The notes under the pieces: generated by a model
Database searches by the model: none
Told to the model about the DNA's origin: nothing
The model's input: only the letters and a program-made list of their open reading frames with translations
Assembly (NCBI GenBank): GCA_947493945.1
Contig: CANLSR010000003.1
Coordinates: 186,001-250,000 of the forward strand
Length of the DNA stretch: 64,000 nucleotides
Direction: 5' to 3'
Origin: an uncultured bacterium
Lineage (GTDB): Bacteria; Bacteroidota; Rhodothermia; Rhodothermales; Rubricoccaceae
Made by a program: the position numbers and the translations under genes
Shown: positions 45,963 through 53,885 of the stretch, one piece after another
How the letters are laid out: each line of letters starts with the position of its first letter
Numbering within the stretch: position 1 is the first letter of the stretch

Positions 45963-47447
45963 ATGCCCGACGACCGCCCCCCCGGCCCCCGACGCTACGT
46001 CCCCGTCCCGGGCGTCATCGACCTCGACGCGCTCGACGACCTCGACGGAGAGGCGACCTCTGACGCGGGCGCCCCCGGCCCGGAGGCCCCGGAGCCCGTG
46101 TCGCCGGCTCCCCCAAACCCCGACCCGCTCCCGCCCTCCGACCGCCAGCCGGGCGAGGCGGCGCCGAACGGCCCGCTCCCAGACGAGCCCCCCGAGGCGC
46201 TGGCGGAAGCCGCCGGCGAGACGGCGGGCGAGGAGCGCGCGGCCGGGATTGAGGCCGTGGTCGTGGACGAGACGAGCGGCGACGCGCCGGGGCCGGCGCC
46301 CAAGACGGCGCTGGTGCCGGCGCCCGTCGTGGAGTCGGCGCGAGAAGCGGCGCGGGGGCGCGGGCGGGACCTGGCGCAGCTGGTGCTCCGTTACGGCCGC
46401 CGGCACGTGCCCCAGGCGCCCCGCCGCCCCGCCGAGCCCGACACCGGCCCGCCGCGGATGGTCGGCCGCGTGGGCCAGCTGATCCCCTACCTCCGCGTGA
46501 TCCCGTGGCTGCTGGCGGCCGTGTTCGCGTGGAGCTTCATCTGGGACTTTGACGGCCGGTCGGTCGAGCTGCTCGGCCGGACGCTGGCCCTGGACGGGAT
46601 GCTCAAGCTGCTGTCGGTGAGCGGGCTCATCGGGTTCGGGACCAACTGGCTGGCCATCACGATGCTGTTCCAGCCGCGCGAAAAGCGGGCCATCATCCCC
46701 CAGGGGCTCATCCCGGCCCAGCGCGAGCGCGTGATCTACCGGCTCTCGGAGGCCATCTCCCGCGAGCTCATCAACGCCGACATCATCAAGCAGAGGATCC
46801 AGGAGTCGGGCGTGATCGGGCGCTACCGCGACCTGGCCGTCGGCGTGATCCGGGGCGTGGTCGAGGACCCGGGCTTCCGGGCCGAGCTCAAGGACCTCGC
46901 CGCCGACTACGCCCAAGACGTGCTGGGCTCCGAGGCCGTCCGCCGCGAGGTGGCCCAGCTCGCGGTCCAGAAGGTCGAGGAGCAGGCGGGCCAGGGGCTG
47001 GGCGGCGTCGCGCTCCGGCTCTACCGCACGTTCGCCGAGGACGACTTCCAGCGCCGCGTCGACCGGGCCCTGGACGAGCTGCCCAGCGCCGTGGCGCCGC
47101 TCCTGGACCGGATCGACACGGCGCTCGACGCGGTCCCGGCCAAGGTCGAGGCCCGGGCCGACGAGATCGAGGAGGCGGCCACCAAGGCGGTCCTGTCGTT
47201 CGTGGAGAGCTTCGACATCCGGAGCATGATCCAGGAAAAGGCCCGGGGCTTCGACGAGGCCCAGCTCGAGAACCTCCTCAAGTCCACTTCCAACGAGCAG
47301 CTCAACTACATCAAGTACCTGGGCGCGATCCTGGGCGTGTTCGGCGGGTTCGTGATCTGGCAGCCCGTCGGGGCGCTGGTCGTGTTCGTGTCGGTCGGGC
47401 TGGCGCTGTGGGCGGCCGACGAGGCGCTGGTCCGGGCCCGCCGCTAG
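45963..47447 (+). CDS. DUF445 membrane protein
   Basis: A 494-residue protein. The first 150 residues are Pro/Ala/Asp-rich and probably disordered. From about residue 170 the DUF445 domain begins with a membrane segment (VIPWLLAAVFAWSFIWDF) and the signature LIGFGTNWLAITMLFQPREKRAIIPQGLIPAQRERVIYRLSEAISRELI. A long helical region follows, and the end is membrane-embedded (YLGAILGVFGGFVIWQPVGALVVFVSVGLALW). DUF445 proteins sit in the inner membrane with a large periplasmic helical part; function unknown. Its location after an MCE operon might hint at envelope work, but an HD gene lies between. Confidence 0.88.
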   Translation: MPDDRPPGPRRYVPVPGVIDLDALDDLDGEATSDAGAPGPEAPEPVSPAPPNPDPLPPSDRQPGEAAPNGPLPDEPPEALAEAAGETAGEERAAGIEAVVVDETSGDAPGPAPKTALVPAPVVESAREAARGRGRDLAQLVLRYGRRHVPQAPRRPAEPDTGPPRMVGRVGQLIPYLRVIPWLLAAVFAWSFIWDFDGRSVELLGRTLALDGMLKLLSVSGLIGFGTNWLAITMLFQPREKRAIIPQGLIPAQRERVIYRLSEAISRELINADIIKQRIQESGVIGRYRDLAVGVIRGVVEDPGFRAELKDLAADYAQDVLGSEAVRREVAQLAVQKVEEQAGQGLGGVALRLYRTFAEDDFQRRVDRALDELPSAVAPLLDRIDTALDAVPAKVEARADEIEEAATKAVLSFVESFDIRSMIQEKARGFDEAQLENLLKSTSNEQLNYIKYLGAILGVFGGFVIWQPVGALVVFVSVGLALWAADEALVRARR

Positions 47448-47455
47448 CCCGTGCC

Positions 47456-47482
47456 CCGCTGGCGGAACGCGCCCGCCAGCGG
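47456..47482. repeat. CCGCTGGCGG-N7-CCGCCAGCGG intergenic repeat
   Basis: Perfect 10-bp arms with a 7-nt spacer, between the convergent DUF445 gene and the small membrane protein gene. It has the longest arms among the N7 copies. Confidence 0.8.
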
Positions 47483-47490
47483 CGGGGGCG

Positions 47491-47751
47491 CTACCGGAGC
47501 GCGCCGCCCAGCCCCAACGCCATCATGACGACGAAGATCAGGACGTAGAACGGGACCGCGATGACGAGCGAGGCCACGAAGTAGTGGCCCAGCACCGCGA
47601 ACGCGCGCTTGAGGAAGCTGTCGCTCAGGAGCATCGTCTGGGGCAGCGGGTCTCGGCCGCCGCCCAGCGTCGTCGTCAGGTCGAGGTCGCGTTCGAGCGC
47701 CTCGACGCGCTGGCGGAGGCGGGCAAGCTCTTGGGCGGTCGCGTCGTCCAT
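47491..47751 (-). CDS. Small membrane protein with N-terminal coiled coil
   Basis: An 86-residue protein of no family I recognise. A short coiled coil (ELARLRQRVEALERDLDLTT) is followed by a linker and one long hydrophobic segment (YFVASLVIAVPFYVLIFVVMMALGLGGAL). The codon usage and the conserved-looking architecture suggest a real gene. It lies 27 bp downstream of the amidohydrolase on the same strand, so it may be co-expressed. Confidence 0.65.
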   Translation of the reverse strand: MDDATAQELARLRQRVEALERDLDLTTTLGGGRDPLPQTMLLSDSFLKRAFAVLGHYFVASLVIAVPFYVLIFVVMMALGLGGALR

Positions 47752-47778
47752 CGTCGTGCGGGAGGTGGAGGCAGGAGG

Positions 47779-49116
47779 TTACCGCGCGCGGGCCGGGAGC
47801 GGCACGAACTGGCCGTCCTGTTTGACCACGCGTCCGTCCTTCATCACGAAGGCCACGTCGAGCATGGCCGACGCGTCCGCCAGCGGGTCGGCCGTGACGG
47901 CCACCAGGTCGGCGGTGTAGCCGGGGCGGAGCGCGCCCAGCGTCTCGCCGCGCCCCAGCAGGTCGGCGGCGTTGACGGTCGCGAACCGGAGCGCGTCCAT
48001 GAACGGCACGCCCACCTCCTCCATGTAGACGAACTCGCTGGCGTTGCGCCCGTGGCGGAACACGCCGGCGTCGGTGCCGAACGCGATCGGCACGCCGGCC
48101 TGCCATGCGCGGCGGAAGGTGTCCTGGATGCGCGGGCCGATCTCGAGCGACTTGCTCGTCACGACGGGCGTGTAGTAGCCCGTGATGCGCGCCGAGTCGG
48201 CGACGGACTTGCCGGCCGTGATCGTGGGCACGAGGTAGACGCCGGCCTCGCGCATCATCGCCATCGTGGCGTCGGACATGTAGGTCCCGTGCTCGATGGA
48301 CGAGACGCCCGCCCGGACGGCGCGCTGCATCCCGTCGTCGCCGTGCGCGTGCGCCGCCACCCTGAGGCCGCGCTCGTTGGCCGTCTCGATGATGGCGCGC
48401 ATCTCGGCTTCGGAAAAGTGGGCGCCCGAGCCGTCGCCCTGGAGCGAGAGCACGCCGCCGGTCGCCGTAAACTTGATCAGGTCCGACCCGCGCCGGATCG
48501 CGATGCGGACGCCGCGCACGGCGGCCTCCGGGCTGTCCACCACGCCCTGCGTCTCGTCCGGCACGCCGACGATGTCCTCGCGGTACGAGTTGGTGGGGTC
48601 GGCGTGGCCGCCCGAGATCGACAGGCTCTTGCCGGCCACGAACATGCGCGGCCCCTCGACGTCGCCGCGGTTGATGGCGTCGCGCAGCGCGTAGTCCGCC
48701 CCCTCGTCCCCGCCCACGTCGCGGACGGTCGTGAAGCCGGCCATCAGCGTCGAGCGCGCGAACGGGACGGCCTGGAGCACGCGGTCGGCCGCGGTCAGGC
48801 GGAAGTCGTCGATGTAGCCGTCCTTGCGGCTCTCGCCGGTCAGGTGCGTGTGGCTGTCGATGAGCCCCGGCATGCACGTCGCGCCCTGGAGGTCGACGAC
48901 GGCGTCGCCGGCCGCGGGCTGGGCGAACCCCGCCTCGACGGCCTCCACGCGCCCGTCGCGCACCACCACGGTCCGCTGGCGCATCGGCTCGGCGGAGGCG
49001 GCCGGGTCGAGCAGCGTCCCGCAGTGGACGAGCGTCCGGCCCGGCGTCTGGGCCGCCGCGCTGGCGGCGAGCACCGCCAGCGCGGCGAGGGCGGGGAGCA
49101 GCGGAGCACGGCGCAT
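47779..49116 (-). CDS. Secreted amidohydrolase (imidazolonepropionase-like / Xaa-Pro dipeptidase-like)
   Basis: A 445-residue metal-dependent hydrolase with a signal peptide (MRRAPLLPALAALAVLAASAAAQ). Metal ligands: HxH in MPGLIDSHTHLTGE, the Lys of LIKFTATGGVLS, His in RVAAHAHGDDGMQRA and GVSSIEHGTYM, and the Asp in IAFGTDAGVFRHG. It matches exported amidohydrolases some of which cleave dipeptides or N-acyl amino acids; substrate unknown. Length is typical. Confidence 0.9.
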   Translation of the reverse strand: MRRAPLLPALAALAVLAASAAAQTPGRTLVHCGTLLDPAASAEPMRQRTVVVRDGRVEAVEAGFAQPAAGDAVVDLQGATCMPGLIDSHTHLTGESRKDGYIDDFRLTAADRVLQAVPFARSTLMAGFTTVRDVGGDEGADYALRDAINRGDVEGPRMFVAGKSLSISGGHADPTNSYREDIVGVPDETQGVVDSPEAAVRGVRIAIRRGSDLIKFTATGGVLSLQGDGSGAHFSEAEMRAIIETANERGLRVAAHAHGDDGMQRAVRAGVSSIEHGTYMSDATMAMMREAGVYLVPTITAGKSVADSARITGYYTPVVTSKSLEIGPRIQDTFRRAWQAGVPIAFGTDAGVFRHGRNASEFVYMEEVGVPFMDALRFATVNAADLLGRGETLGALRPGYTADLVAVTADPLADASAMLDVAFVMKDGRVVKQDGQFVPLPARAR

Positions 49117-49328
49117 GGCGGTCGGGAGGTGGCGTGTGCCTGAGGATACTCCGCGCGGCGGGGGCTGGGAGCCTATCGCACCACATCGCCGCGCCGAGGG
49201 TGGGGCCGAGCGTCCGACCGGGAAGGAGTCCGCGGCGGAGCATTGACGGAGGAGCGCAGGGTACGCCGTGCCCCGCTCGAAGCAAGAACGCTACCTCTCG
49301 GTCGGCCTGCAGCGGTGAGTTCTGCGGC

Positions 49329-49964
49329 TTAGCGCCGAAGATCGCGTATGAGATTGTAGGCAGTACGTGCCCAGTAACGAGCGTGTGCTCGGAGGGGGGC
49401 CTTCCGGCGACCGTTTACAACGCTCTGTACGTCTACGATGCGGCGTTCCAGCCCCAAGAAATCGCAGAGAGATGGCACGTCGAACCCCTCATTGATGTCA
49501 ATCACCAGCAGGTCCCCCGTCCTGTTCTCGAAATATTTGAGAACACTCTCGTGGTACGAGTTCCAACTGGCCTCAAGTATAGCTCGATTGAATCTAGACG
49601 TTCCATATAACTCTCGATGATAAGCATTTACCCGAGGTCCGTAGTTCCACAGGACCCTCCCCTGCGTCAACATCCACTCCATAGAGCCTAGCCACCCGTT
49701 CACATCTCTAGTCGTCAGTATGAATCGGGCCCCTACGCACCTCTCGTCCAATTCGCGGAAGACGAGCGGGACCGGAGAGTCTGTAAAGGCATCGAACTCG
49801 TCGAGTACGGACCAATCTCTCCCCGAAGGCTTGCCCGCTTGGTCCCGGTCAAAGAGAGGGCCAACAAAATCGGAGACCTCGAAACCCAACTCCCTTAGTA
49901 CTGCCGCCAGTTTAGTTGTCCCTGTCCGAGACAGTCCTAAACCGAACACTTTGCCAGAGCTCAT
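49329..49964 (-). CDS. Sulfotransferase-family protein in a low-GC segment
   Basis: A 211-residue protein with the Sulfotransfer_4-like pattern: the PAPS 5'-phosphosulfate loop FGLGLSRTGTTKLAAVLRELGF near residues 7-28, and the 3'-phosphate region ARFILTTRDVNGWLGSMEWML near residue 80. It would move sulfate from PAPS to an acceptor that cannot be predicted. Base composition is near 50% G+C, with AT-rich codons (Ile ATA, Leu TTA, Arg AGA) rare in the neighbours, and GC-rich flanks resume within about 100 bp either side. This strongly suggests recent transfer. No transposase or integrase is next to it. Confidence 0.8.
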   Translation of the reverse strand: MSSGKVFGLGLSRTGTTKLAAVLRELGFEVSDFVGPLFDRDQAGKPSGRDWSVLDEFDAFTDSPVPLVFRELDERCVGARFILTTRDVNGWLGSMEWMLTQGRVLWNYGPRVNAYHRELYGTSRFNRAILEASWNSYHESVLKYFENRTGDLLVIDINEGFDVPSLCDFLGLERRIVDVQSVVNGRRKAPLRAHARYWARTAYNLIRDLRR

Positions 49965-50015
49965 TATGAACGGGGGGAGGTTAACGAAGACAAGGATGAA
50001 TCTAGCTCAGAACCA

Positions 50016-52022
50016 TCAGTTCAGGAGTGCCCAGAATACGCCGAAGCGCAGCACGTGGGGCGCCAGCGGCTCGCCCTGGGTCACGATGGCGCCGTCGTAC
50101 CACCGGCCGCCCAGGACGTGGTCGTAGCGGACGAACAGGGACGCGCGCGCGCTGAACGTGGCCGTCGCCTCCAGGCCCAGGGTGCCGCGCGTGGGCAGCC
50201 CAGCGCCCAGCGGCGTGCCCTCTTGGGGCAGCACCAACACGCCCGTGACCGGCTCCACGAGTCGGCTGCGGAAGGCGCTCCACCCGCGCCCGACGGCGGC
50301 CAGGTCCAGGTCCAGAACCCCGTCGCCCACGCCCTCGGCGCGGACCCCGACCCGGGCGCCGGCCCACGCGCGCGGCAGCGCCGCGTCGACGCGCTGGCGG
50401 AGGCCGTCGGCGGCGTCGGCGACGGCGCGCGTGGTGGCGTCGAGGCGGAGGTAGAGGCCGCGGCGGGCCGTCTCGCGCCAGCTCGCCGTGGCGGCCGCGC
50501 CACCCTGCACCAGCGACGGAAGGATCAGGACCGCCGCCGTGGTGTCGGACGTGGCGGCGACCTCGCGGCCGTTGCGCTCGGCGCTGGCGAACAGCCGCAC
50601 GCCCAGCCGCCAGTCGCCGGCGCCCAGGTCGAGCCCAGCGTCGGCGACGGCCGTCTGGGTCGTGGGCGTCTCGGGCGCCCGGGTGATGCGCGCCAGCCCG
50701 ACCTCCTCCAACCGAGACGGCGCCCGGCCGCCCAGCCGGACGCCCGCCGTCACCGGGCCCAGCCCGGCGCGGACCGAGGCCGACGGCCACACCGCGCCGC
50801 CCACCGCGTGGATGCCCGCGCCCAGCACCACCCCGGCCGGTCCCAGGCGCAGCGAGTCCGTCGCCGTCGCGTGCGCGCCCAGGCGAGAGCCGGCCTCCGC
50901 GAACCCGCCGACGCCCGCGTCGGGCGCCAGGTCGTACACGCCGTCCACGCGGAGCGCCAGCCGGTGGCCGCCGGCGACGACCGGCTGCTCGGCAAAGGCC
51001 GCCAGCCGCGTGCCATGTGCCCGCACCGTGTCCGCGACGCCGGACGAGTAGACCAGCCGCTGGACGGCCACCGACACGCCGGCCTCGGCCGGCACGGCCG
51101 CCAGCGGGAGCCGGGCGCGCGCCCAGCCCTCGGTGCGCAGCGTGCGGCGCGTGGCGCCCGGCTCGCGCGGCGTGGCCGTCGCGAAGTCGAAGACCCCGTC
51201 CAGCGACGGCGTGTCGCTCACCAGCCCGGCCCGGGCGCCCTCGGTCTGGTCCGTGTGGATCACGCCCAGCTCGGCCGCCAGCCCGGGGCGAGTGAGCAGC
51301 AGCCGACCAAGGGCGTCGATGTGGCGGAGCTGGCCGCCGGCCTGGGGCGCGTCGGCCGCCCGGCTGGCGGCGTGGAAGGTGGCCGTCAGCCGGCTGGCGT
51401 CGCTGCCTCCGCCCAGGAACGCCGGCGCGCGGCGCGTCTGGGCGTGCGTGCCCGAGGCGTGGCGGACGCCGTTCTGGAGCCCGGTATAGCGGATCTCGGT
51501 GACGGGCACGCTCACGCGGAAGTCGCGGACGCGGGCGGCCAGCGAGGTCGCACGGCCCCGCATCCCGTCCCCGCGCGCCATCGGCCCAATCGCCGCTAGC
51601 GGCAGGAGGTCCAGGCGCGGGACGCCGGTGAACGGGTCATCGAACGGCCGGCCGTCCAGCGTCAGCCCAGGTGCGCCGGGCGCGAGGCCGTCGAGGGAGA
51701 GGCCGCCGCTGCGGCCGGGCGCGCTCAGCGCGTAGACGAAGGCCGCCGGCGCGCGTCCCGCCCTGTTCACCTGGCCCGCCAGCAGCTCGGCCACGCTCAG
51801 GCTGGCGGTCGTCGCCGGCACGGGCGTGACCGGCGCGCCGGGCGCCGGGCCGAACGGGGCCACGGCCGAGAGTTGAGCCGCGACGGGCGGCGGCGGGGCC
51901 AGCGAGTCGACGGGCGTGGCGAGTACGTCCGTCGACTCCCGCGCGTCCGTCGAGTCGGGCACCTGGGCGCGGGCCGCCGAGGCCAGGCCCACGGCCACGA
52001 GCAGCGCCAGCGCCGCGCGCAC
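50016..52022 (-). CDS. Putative outer-membrane beta-barrel protein (TonB-receptor-plug-like)
   Basis: A 668-residue exported protein (signal MRAALALLVAVGLASAARA). A Pro-rich linker leads to a segment around residues 75-150 resembling a receptor plug (LSVAELLAGQVNRAGRAPAAFVYALSAPGRSGGLSLDGLAPGAPGLTLDGRPFDDP). The rest alternates polar and hydrophobic strands typical of a barrel and ends HVLRFGVFWALLN, near an outer-membrane C-terminal signal. No TonB box is obvious and no close family is recognised, so it could be a porin or a divergent receptor. It ends in the edge of the low-GC segment; its last codons there keep normal composition. Confidence 0.6.
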   Translation of the reverse strand: MRAALALLVAVGLASAARAQVPDSTDARESTDVLATPVDSLAPPPPVAAQLSAVAPFGPAPGAPVTPVPATTASLSVAELLAGQVNRAGRAPAAFVYALSAPGRSGGLSLDGLAPGAPGLTLDGRPFDDPFTGVPRLDLLPLAAIGPMARGDGMRGRATSLAARVRDFRVSVPVTEIRYTGLQNGVRHASGTHAQTRRAPAFLGGGSDASRLTATFHAASRAADAPQAGGQLRHIDALGRLLLTRPGLAAELGVIHTDQTEGARAGLVSDTPSLDGVFDFATATPREPGATRRTLRTEGWARARLPLAAVPAEAGVSVAVQRLVYSSGVADTVRAHGTRLAAFAEQPVVAGGHRLALRVDGVYDLAPDAGVGGFAEAGSRLGAHATATDSLRLGPAGVVLGAGIHAVGGAVWPSASVRAGLGPVTAGVRLGGRAPSRLEEVGLARITRAPETPTTQTAVADAGLDLGAGDWRLGVRLFASAERNGREVAATSDTTAAVLILPSLVQGGAAATASWRETARRGLYLRLDATTRAVADAADGLRQRVDAALPRAWAGARVGVRAEGVGDGVLDLDLAAVGRGWSAFRSRLVEPVTGVLVLPQEGTPLGAGLPTRGTLGLEATATFSARASLFVRYDHVLGGRWYDGAIVTQGEPLAPHVLRFGVFWALLN

Positions 52023-52025
52023 GGA

Positions 52026-52700
52026 CTAGCTGTCGACCGGGAACAGCCCGAACAGGCGGCTCTCGATCCGGCTCAGGATTTCGTAGCGGTCCTCGGGCTC
52101 GTTGACGAAGTCCAGCGTGTCGGTCTCGACCACCATCTTGGGGTGCGGGTAGCGCTCGATCCAGTCCTCGTAGAGCACGTTGAGCGCCTCCAGGTAGTCC
52201 AGCCGGATCGACGCCTCGAACTCGCGCCCGCGCGCCTGGATGTGGCGGACCAGCGTCGGCACGTCGGCGCGGAGGTAGACCAGCAGGTCCGGCGGCTTGA
52301 GGTACGACGTCATGATCGAGAACAGCTCGCAGTAGTTCACGTAGTCGCGGCCGTCCATCAGCTCCATGTCGTGGAGGTTGCGGGCGAAGATCTCGACGTC
52401 CTCGTAGATCGAGCGGTCCTGGACCACCGAGCCCGCGCGTGCCTCGATGCCCTGCTGGTGCTTAAAGCGGCTCGACAGGAAGAACACCTGCAAGTTGAAG
52501 CTCCAGCGCCGCATGTCGCCGTAGAAGTCGGCGAGGTACGGGTTGTCGTCGACCGACTCGAAAAACGGGTCCCACCCGAACGTGTCGGCCAGGATCTGGG
52601 TCAGCGTGCTCTTGCCGGCGCCGATGTTGCCGGCCACGGCGACGTAGAGCTTGCGGCGGGGCGCGACGTCGGGGTCGGCGAGGGTGAGGTCGGTTTGCAT
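52026..52700 (-). CDS. Deoxynucleoside kinase (dGK/dCK type)
   Basis: A 224-residue kinase of the deoxyadenosine/deoxyguanosine kinase family. The P-loop is VAVAGNIGAGKSTLTQIL at about residues 21-38; ESVDDNPYLADFYGDMRRWSFNLQVFFLSSRFKHQ is the substrate-binding region, VVQDRSIYEDVEIFA contains the catalytic Asp-Arg, and YLRADVPTLVRHIQARGREFEASI the lid. It salvages deoxynucleosides. Stop and start are 3 bp from the outer-membrane gene, so they are co-transcribed. A TACCTTGG element is 18 bp upstream. Confidence 0.93.
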   Translation of the reverse strand: MQTDLTLADPDVAPRRKLYVAVAGNIGAGKSTLTQILADTFGWDPFFESVDDNPYLADFYGDMRRWSFNLQVFFLSSRFKHQQGIEARAGSVVQDRSIYEDVEIFARNLHDMELMDGRDYVNYCELFSIMTSYLKPPDLLVYLRADVPTLVRHIQARGREFEASIRLDYLEALNVLYEDWIERYPHPKMVVETDTLDFVNEPEDRYEILSRIESRLFGLFPVDS

Positions 52701-52718
52701 CGGCGCGGAGGGGGCGGC

Positions 52719-52726
52719 CCAAGGTA
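52719..52726 (-). promoter_or_regulatory. Putative -7 element for the deoxynucleoside kinase gene
   Basis: TACCTTGG on the minus strand, 18 bp before the ATG. Confidence 0.45.
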
Positions 52727-52809
52727 GCGCCCGGGCCGGGACCCGTCCCCCGCTGGCGCCGGCCGTCGGCGGGCCGTCGGCGCGGACCGCCAGCGCGACG
52801 GGCGCCCCG

Positions 52810-53733
52810 TCAGTACTGGCGGAGGTAGCTCAGATTCTCGCCGTCGAACGGCGGCGTCTCCACGTCGAAGTCGGCGAAAAAGGCGGAGGGGTCGCAGGTG
52901 TTGCCCTCGACCAGCATCTCGAACTGGGCCGGCGAGATGGGCAGCAGCCCGGCCTTGCCCAGCGTGTTCACGCCCAGCCGCGCGACCGGAATCGGCACCG
53001 AGACCGTGGGTTTGGGGCGGACGCCGCCGCCCCGGGCGATCCGGCGGAGCACCTCGCGGTAGGGGACCTCCTCGTGCCCGGCCACGCAATACGCCCGGCC
53101 GTTGGAGGCGTCGCGCGTGACGGCCTGGGCGATGGCGTCGGCGCAGGCCTGGACGTGGACCGGCTGGAGCCGGTACTGGCCGTCGCCGAAGACGGGCAGG
53201 ATGGGGAACGGATCGACCAGCGTCTCCCACAGACGCTTGGCGAACTCGGGGTTGTCCGGCCCCGGATCTCCAAACAGCGTCGACGGCCGGAACACGACGG
53301 CGTGCTCGAAGCCCGCGGCGCGGACGATCTCCTCGGCCCGCCACTTGGTGGTCTGGTAGCCGGTCGCGGCGTCGGCCCGGGCGCCGTTGGCGCTCATCTG
53401 GACGAACCGGGCCACGCCGGCCGCCTGGGCCGCCTCGACCACGTTCCGGGTCCCGTCGACGTGGACGCGCTCGAAGGTGACGCTGGGCGGGCTCTCGTCG
53501 ATGATCCCGACCAGGTGCACGACGGCCCCGACGCCGCGGAAGGCGTGGCCGAACGTGCCCGGATCGGTGACGTCGCCGTGGTGGACCTCGACGCCGGACC
53601 GCACCGCCAGCGCCTCGCCGCCGCCGCGCACCAACGCACGGACCGCGTGGCCGCGCGCCAGCAGCGCGTCCAGAACGTAGCCGCCGACGTAGCCGGTGGC
53701 GCCGGTGAGCAAGACGGTAGGCGAGTCGGCCAT
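52810..53733 (-). CDS. NAD(P)-binding epimerase-like protein (complex I NDUFA9-type)
   Basis: A 307-residue atypical SDR. VLLTGATGYVGGYVLDALLARGHAVRALVR is the GxxGxxG loop and first helix; VVHLVGIIDESPPSVTFERVHVDGTRNVVEAAQAAGVARFVQMSANGA and the YQTTKWRAEEIVRAAGF Tyr-x3-Lys follow. The pattern matches proteins related to the NDUFA9 subunit and quinone-biosynthesis-associated reductases. Reaction unknown. The start at 53733 (MADSPTVLLTG) is chosen over an 8-residue longer ORF. Confidence 0.87.
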   Translation of the reverse strand: MADSPTVLLTGATGYVGGYVLDALLARGHAVRALVRGGGEALAVRSGVEVHHGDVTDPGTFGHAFRGVGAVVHLVGIIDESPPSVTFERVHVDGTRNVVEAAQAAGVARFVQMSANGARADAATGYQTTKWRAEEIVRAAGFEHAVVFRPSTLFGDPGPDNPEFAKRLWETLVDPFPILPVFGDGQYRLQPVHVQACADAIAQAVTRDASNGRAYCVAGHEEVPYREVLRRIARGGGVRPKPTVSVPIPVARLGVNTLGKAGLLPISPAQFEMLVEGNTCDPSAFFADFDVETPPFDGENLSYLRQY

Positions 53734-53810
53734 CGTGGGGTCGGGTGGGGACGGCAAGGACGACGACTGGGCGGCGGGGTTCGCCGGCCCGCGCGGCGTC
53801 GGCCCGACCG

Positions 53811-53833
53811 GCTGGCGGCGCCGCTCCGCCAGC
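53811..53833. repeat. GCTGGCGG-N7-CCGCCAGC intergenic repeat
   Basis: Perfect 8-bp arms with a 7-nt spacer, between the divergent epimerase and queG genes. Confidence 0.75.
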
Positions 53834-53885
53834 GCGCGGCGTCTCTTCGGGACTGCGATCTTAGGGGGCCCCGCCCCCCGACCCC

